Positions 13,061 through 16,373 of a DNA stretch of 16,373 nucleotides are shown here, piece by piece; within the stretch, counting starts at the first letter, position 1; each line of letters starts with the position of its first letter. The DNA is taken from NCBI GenBank assembly GCA_035689185.1, contig DASSLY010000050.1, positions 1 to 16,373 on the forward strand. Direction: 5' to 3'. This DNA comes from DASSLY01 sp035689185 (lineage in GTDB: Bacteria; Actinomycetota; Actinomycetes; Actinomycetales; Dermatophilaceae). The position numbers were made by a program, and so were the translations under genes. Below the pieces are notes generated by a model. The model had not been told where the DNA came from. It searched no databases and saw only the letters and a list, made by a program, of their open reading frames with translations.

Positions 13061-13801
13061 CTACAGACCCGACTCGGCGGTGCGGACCAGGATGCGGCGG
13101 CACTCCTCGCACCGCAGCACCTCCTCGGGAGCGGCCCCGCGGAACCGGCTCAGGTCGACCGTGTTCAGCTCCAGCCGGCATCCCTCGCACCGGCGCTGAC
13201 GCAGTGCAGCGGCACCGATGCCGCCGCTGGCGGCGCGCACCTTCTCATACAGCGCCAGCAGGTCCTCGCCGACCTCGCCGACCGCGCCGGTCCGGGATGC
13301 GGCGATGCTCTCGGCCTCGGCGTCCAGCTGTGCCAGCGCCGTGTCCCGGGCCGCGGTCAGCTCGGTCACCGCCGCCTCGACCGCCGGTGCGGCGGCCTCC
13401 AGCCGTGCCACCTCGGCGGCCAGGCCCTCCGCGCGTTCCATCACCTCCAGCTCGATGTCCTCCAGCTCGGACTGGCGGCGGGCGAGGGAGACCAGCTCGT
13501 GCTGCAGCGCCTGAAGGTCCTTGGGCGAGCCCTGACCGGAGTTCAGCCGGGCCTGGTCCCGGGCGGCCCGGTCGCGCACCACCTGCACGTCGCGGTCGGC
13601 CTTGGCCACCTCCCGCTGCACGTCGGACAGGGCTGTCCGGGCGCGGACCAGCTCGGCCCGGGCGGCGTCGGCCCGGGCGGCGGCGACGTCGAGCTCCCGC
13701 TGGACCGGCAGGACCGCCCGGGCGTGCGCGATCTGGTCCAGCCGGGTGTCCAGCGCCTGCAGGTCGAGCAGCCGCCGCTGCCGGCTGGGGTCGGCTCTCA
13801 C
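13061..13801 (-). CDS. C4-type zinc ribbon protein with coiled coil
   Basis: A 246-residue protein of the DUF164 / CT398-like family. Residues about 10-190 are a long Ala/Glu/Arg-rich coiled-coil hairpin. The C-terminus is a zinc ribbon with Cys205-x2-Cys208 and Cys231-x2-Cys234 around the LELNTVDLSRFRGA segment. Its function is not established; it may be a nucleic-acid or scaffold protein. The start is GTG 13801, overlapping the Nif3 stop as GTGA. The gene order Nif3 - zinc ribbon - RNase H/phosphatase is conserved in mycobacteria (Rv2230c-Rv2229c-Rv2228c), pointing to a shared but unknown pathway. Confidence 0.93.
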   Translation of the reverse strand: MRADPSRQRRLLDLQALDTRLDQIAHARAVLPVQRELDVAAARADAARAELVRARTALSDVQREVAKADRDVQVVRDRAARDQARLNSGQGSPKDLQALQHELVSLARRQSELEDIELEVMERAEGLAAEVARLEAAAPAVEAAVTELTAARDTALAQLDAEAESIAASRTGAVGEVGEDLLALYEKVRAASGGIGAAALRQRRCEGCRLELNTVDLSRFRGAAPEEVLRCEECRRILVRTAESGL

Positions 13802-14667
13802 GCGGGTGGACCTCCTGGATGCTCGTGCGCCGGTCGGCCGCTACCCGTGACCACCGTGAACTCCCACGGGTCGGTGCACAGCCGGCTGACGTGCAGGTCC
13901 AACCTAGTGCCCGGCTCGCCGAGCTGTTCGCGCAGCCGCGTCGCGGCCAGCGGCAGCCACAGGGACTCGCTGGCCCAGTGCCCGGCGTCGAGCAGGTAGG
14001 GCGGACCGCCGCGGCTGTCCTCCCTCGCCTCCAGGACCGGGTGGTGCCGCAGGTCCGCGGTGACGTACACGTCGGCGCCGCTCGCCCGCACGGCGTCCAG
14101 CTGGTCGTCTCCGGCGCCGCCGAGCACGGCGACCGTCTCGACGGTCACCTCGGGCGGCCCCGCCACCCGGATGCCGACGGCGGTAGGCGGCAGGGCCCGG
14201 GCGACGACGCCGGCGAAGCCGCGCAGGGACATCGGCGCGGGGAGCCGGCCGACTCGACCGAGCCCCTGCCCCTCGACGGTCGCCAGCGGCCGGGTGTCCA
14301 GCAGCCCGAAGGCCTCCGCCAGCGCGTCGTTGACTCCCGGTGCGGCGACGTCGGCGTTGGTGTGCGCGACATACAGGGCGATGTCGTTGACGACGAGCGC
14401 GGTCACGGCCGCTCCCTTGCCGGTGGTGGTGGCCACACTGTGGATGCCGCGCAGCAGCAGCGGGTGGTGGGCGACCAGCAGGTCGGCGCCGGCAGCGCCG
14501 GCCTCCTCGATGACGGCCAGGCTGGCGTCGACGGCCAGGTGCACGCGCCGGACCGGCTGGTCCGGGTGGCCGCTGACCAGCCCGACCCGGTCCCACGACT
14601 GCGCCGTATGCCGCGGGTACAGCGCGTCCAGCGCCGCCACCACCTCGGCCAGGGTCAGGTCTGCCAC
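13798..14667 (-). CDS. Nif3-like dinuclear metal-centre protein
   Basis: A 289-residue protein of the Nif3/YbgI family (also annotated as GTP cyclohydrolase I type 2 homolog). Metal-binding segments are VAHHPLL (near residue 65), VAHTNADVA (about 100) and the C-terminal DAGHWASES with His and Glu ligands. The WDRVGLVSGHPDQPV region is a typical family start. Members form toroidal hexamers and the reaction is debated. It lacks the long CutA-like insert of some Firmicutes relatives. The start is GTG 14667, 8 nt after TAGGGT, so it is probably leaderless and heads the operon down to metZ. It overlaps the zinc-ribbon gene by 4 nt. Confidence 0.93.
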   Translation of the reverse strand: MADLTLAEVVAALDALYPRHTAQSWDRVGLVSGHPDQPVRRVHLAVDASLAVIEEAGAAGADLLVAHHPLLLRGIHSVATTTGKGAAVTALVVNDIALYVAHTNADVAAPGVNDALAEAFGLLDTRPLATVEGQGLGRVGRLPAPMSLRGFAGVVARALPPTAVGIRVAGPPEVTVETVAVLGGAGDDQLDAVRASGADVYVTADLRHHPVLEAREDSRGGPPYLLDAGHWASESLWLPLAATRLREQLGEPGTRLDLHVSRLCTDPWEFTVVTGSGRPAHEHPGGPPA

Positions 14668-14675
14668 AGCCGCCG

Positions 14676-14681
14676 ACCCTA
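14676..14681 (-). promoter_or_regulatory. -10 element (TAGGGT), leaderless promoter of the Nif3 operon
   Basis: On the minus strand TAGGGT is followed by 8 nt and GTG 14667. It probably drives the five-gene run down to metZ, since the later genes overlap or are separated by 4-43 nt. Confidence 0.5.
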
Positions 14682-14745
14682 GCCCTGCCCGCGGACAGCG
14701 CGTCTGCCGATCGACCGCCCGTGTTCGCCGTCGGGATCCGGTGGG

Positions 14746-14759
14746 GGGACTTTGGTCCC
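14746..14759 (+). promoter_or_regulatory. DosR/DevR-like box upstream of hmp
   Basis: GGGACTTTGGTCCC has perfect GGGAC/GTCCC arms and differs at one position from the core of the mycobacterial DosR consensus (GGGACTWWAGTCCC). Its centre lies about 42 bp before the start point predicted from TAGTCT (14783-14788), where an activator would touch RNA polymerase. The gene it precedes detoxifies nitric oxide, and NO is a known DosR signal. Flanking bases match the full 20-bp consensus poorly. Confidence 0.5.
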
Positions 14760-14782
14760 GTTAGGTCCGGTTCCGCCGCCGG

Positions 14783-14788
14783 TAGTCT
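14783..14788 (+). promoter_or_regulatory. -10 element (TAGTCT) of hmp
   Basis: TAGTCT fits TANNNT. A start point near 14795 gives a leader of about 50 nt containing three AGCCCGGGAAC-like direct repeats (about 14798-14828), then the GGAGG ribosome site at 14835-14839. Confidence 0.5.
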
Positions 14789-14844
14789 CGCCCGGCCAGC
14801 CCGGGAACAGCCCGGGAACAGCCCGAGCCCCCACGGAGGCAGCG

Positions 14845-16080
14845 ATGCCCGACAGCATGACCGAGCCCACCTCGCCGCTCTCCGACGAGGCGCGCACCAT
14901 CGTCGAGGCGACGGCCGGCGTGGTCGCGGCGCACGCCGAGCAGATCACCGGCCGGTTCTACCCGGCGATGTTCGCCGCCCATCCGGAGCTCTTGCGCGTG
15001 TTCAACCAGGGCAACCAGGCCTCCGGTGAGCAGCGCAAGGCACTGGCCGCCTCGGTGGTCGCCTTCGCGCTGTCGCTGATCGACCCCGATGCCCCGCCGT
15101 TCGATCCGGTGCTGGAACGGATCGCGCACAAGCACGTGTCGCTCGGCATCCGGCCCGAGCAGTACACCATCGTCGGCCGGCACCTCATGGCTGCGGTCGG
15201 TGAGGTGCTCGGCGACGCGGTGACCCCGGAGGTGGCCCGGGCCTGGGACGAGGTCTACTGGCTGTTCGCGGTGCGCCTGGTCGCCCGGGAGGCCCAGCTC
15301 TACGCGGCCGCCGGCATCGACCCGGCCCACCCGTGGCGGCGCTACCGCGTCGTCCAGCGGGTCGAGGAGGCGCACGACGTCATCTCGCTCATGCTGCGGC
15401 CGATGGACCGGGAGCCGGTACCCCCGCACCGGCCCGGCCAGTACGTCTCGGTCGCCGTGGACCTGCCCGACGGCCGCCGTCAGCCCCGGCAGTACACCGT
15501 GTCCACCGGGGCCCGCCGCAATACGCTGCACATCACGGTGCGGCGTGAACGCGGCACCGACGGTCGCCCGCCCGGCGAGGTCTCCACCTTTCTGCACGAG
15601 CACGCCTGGAAGAAGTCCGAGCTCGACGTCAGTGCGCCGATGGGGGATGTCTTCCTCTCCGACGGCGAGAGCCCGGTGCTGCTCATCAGCGCCGGCGTGG
15701 GCATCACCCCGATCGCGGCCATGCTGGACGACCTGTCGCTCATCAGCCCGGAACGCCAGGTGCAGTTCCTGCACGCCGACCGGTCGCCGGAGCACCACCC
15801 GCTCTACGAGGCGACGGTGCGCGCCGGCAGCGAGCTGGAGGCGTTCAGCTCCCAGCTGTGGTACGAGGAGCTGGACGACGCCGCGCGGGCGCGGGGCGCG
15901 CTGCAGGGGCTGATGGACCTGTCCGTCGTGGCCGTGCCGAAGGACGCCGAGGTGTTCCTCTGTGGCCCGGCCGGGTTCATGACCTTCGTCCGCCGCCAGC
16001 TCGTGGACGCCGGTGTCGACCCGGCGAACATCCGGTATGAGGTGTTCGGCCCGGACATGTGGGCCGGGCAGCCGGCCTGA
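14845..16080 (+). CDS. hmp: Flavohemoglobin, nitric oxide dioxygenase
   Basis: A 411-residue cytosolic enzyme that oxidises NO to nitrate using O2, NAD(P)H, FAD and haem. The globin domain (about 11-150) has Tyr39 (B10 position, GRFYPAMF), Gln58 (distal, FNQGNQ) and proximal His97 (IAHKHVSLGI). The ferredoxin-reductase part has the FAD motif RQYTVST, the NAD(P) loop SAGVGITP, and C-terminal FLCGPAGFM and YEVFGPD. Length fits the family (about 400). I chose ATG 14845, which has GGAGG 5 nt upstream; the frame runs further up to 14752 but that would read through the promoter. A DosR-like palindrome lies 86 nt upstream. It is divergent from the Nif3 operon. Confidence 0.96.
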   Translation: MPDSMTEPTSPLSDEARTIVEATAGVVAAHAEQITGRFYPAMFAAHPELLRVFNQGNQASGEQRKALAASVVAFALSLIDPDAPPFDPVLERIAHKHVSLGIRPEQYTIVGRHLMAAVGEVLGDAVTPEVARAWDEVYWLFAVRLVAREAQLYAAAGIDPAHPWRRYRVVQRVEEAHDVISLMLRPMDREPVPPHRPGQYVSVAVDLPDGRRQPRQYTVSTGARRNTLHITVRRERGTDGRPPGEVSTFLHEHAWKKSELDVSAPMGDVFLSDGESPVLLISAGVGITPIAAMLDDLSLISPERQVQFLHADRSPEHHPLYEATVRAGSELEAFSSQLWYEELDDAARARGALQGLMDLSVVAVPKDAEVFLCGPAGFMTFVRRQLVDAGVDPANIRYEVFGPDMWAGQPA

Positions 16081-16084
16081 GCCG

Positions 16085-16176
16085 CACCCACCGGCCACAC
16101 CCACCGGCCACACCCACCGGCCACACCGACGGGACTACCGACCGGCCACACCGACCGGCCGCACCGACCGGCCGAC
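16085..16176. repeat. 13-bp tandem repeats between hmp and tRNA-Val
   Basis: About seven units of a 13-bp motif, first CCACCGGCCACAC and then the variant CGACCGGCCACAC, with one degenerate 12-bp unit (CGACGGGACTAC) in the middle. They lie directly after the hmp stop and before the tRNA. Short open frames here are translations of the repeat and not genes. Confidence 0.85.
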
Positions 16177-16190
16177 GGCCGCTGGTGACG

Positions 16191-16263
16191 TGGGCCCGGC
16201 CGGGATCGAACCGACGACAGCCGCGGTGTAAACGCGGTGCTCTACCAGCTGAGCTACAGGCCC
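16191..16263 (-). tRNA. tRNA-Val (anticodon UAC)
   Basis: A 73-nt cloverleaf on the minus strand. The 7-bp acceptor stem is GGGCCTG with CGGGCCC (one G-U), D-stem GCTC/GAGC, anticodon stem CCGCG/CGCGG with loop TTTACAC (anticodon TAC), five-base variable loop, and T-stem GTCGG/CCGGC with TTCGATC. The discriminator base is A; CCA is not encoded. It reads GUA/GUG valine codons. A possible -10, CACAAT, is at 16308-16313. Confidence 0.97.
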
Positions 16264-16335
16264 TCTGCGAAGCGGACGCGGCGGCAGGGCAGGCGTCCAG
16301 GCGCCTCATTGTGGCAGCACCGCGACGCCGCGCCC

Positions 16336-16373
16336 TCAGGTCGCCCGCAGGGACGACAGCGCCGAGAGGTACC
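16336..16373 (-). CDS. Possible 3' end of a minus-strand gene (partial)
   Basis: Read on the minus strand from the window edge, one frame gives YLSALSSLRAT and then TGA (16336-16338). The residues look like an ordinary C-terminal helix, and a minus-strand gene just upstream of the tRNA is plausible. With only about 11 residues visible, no family can be named and this could be chance. Confidence 0.3.
   Translation of the reverse strand, partial: YLSALSSLRAT

Noticed and set aside
11749..14682. 977-codon plus-strand open frame.
   Set aside because: Antisense to four well-supported genes (rhodanese, RNase H/phosphatase, zinc ribbon, Nif3); its composition is typical of a GC-rich shadow frame.

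Overview
The window is high-GC DNA from an actinomycete (Actinomycetota). Evidence: GC-rich third codon positions throughout, many GTG starts, GTGA/ATGA start-stop overlaps, TANNNT promoters placed 6-8 nt before start codons (leaderless messages), a polyphosphate glucokinase, and the actinobacterial gene run Nif3 / zinc ribbon / RNase H-phosphatase / rhodanese / MetZ. The lineage below phylum is uncertain; the style suggests Micrococcales (Intrasporangiaceae-like) or Nocardioidaceae.

Layout. (1) 1-2723, + strand: end of an ABC ATPase, its ABC-2 permease, a DesK/LiaS-type histidine kinase and a NarL-type response regulator, coupled by short overlaps; probably a drug or cell-envelope stress export module with its own two-component control. 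(2) 2720-3228, - strand: two small coupled genes of unknown function, one a three-helix membrane protein. (3) 3290-4968, + strand: methionine aminopeptidase (map) and polyphosphate glucokinase (ppgK). (4) 5032-5685, - strand: UlaG-like metallo-beta-lactamase-fold hydrolase, then a noncoding stretch with two 35-bp direct repeats. (5) 5947-6363, - strand: RNase P RNA (rnpB), sharing an overlapping divergent promoter with a DUF503 gene (6390-6686, +). (6) 6687-7119: gene-poor DNA with a 30-bp triple repeat and a structured leader, including a possible 11-residue leader peptide, ahead of an Orn/Lys/Arg-decarboxylase-family gene (7120-8565, +). (7) 8562-14667, - strand: a compact RNB-domain ribonuclease with its own leaderless promoter, a long inverted repeat, then the probable operon Nif3 - zinc ribbon - RNase H/phosphatase - rhodanese - metZ. 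(8) 14845-16080, + strand: flavohemoglobin (hmp) behind a DosR-like palindrome. (9) 16085-16373: 13-bp tandem repeats, tRNA-Val(UAC) on the - strand, and a possible 3' end of another - strand gene.

Most genes are housekeeping or common actinobacterial genes, and I found no clear new defence, CRISPR or mobile system. The most interesting signals are regulatory: a near-consensus DosR box placed about -42 from the predicted hmp start point, a leader peptide overlapping the decarboxylase start as ATGA, the shared rnpB/DUF503 promoter core, and an apparently widespread leaderless architecture. There is also a change in short-word usage near 5.7 kb, beside the 3' end of rnpB.
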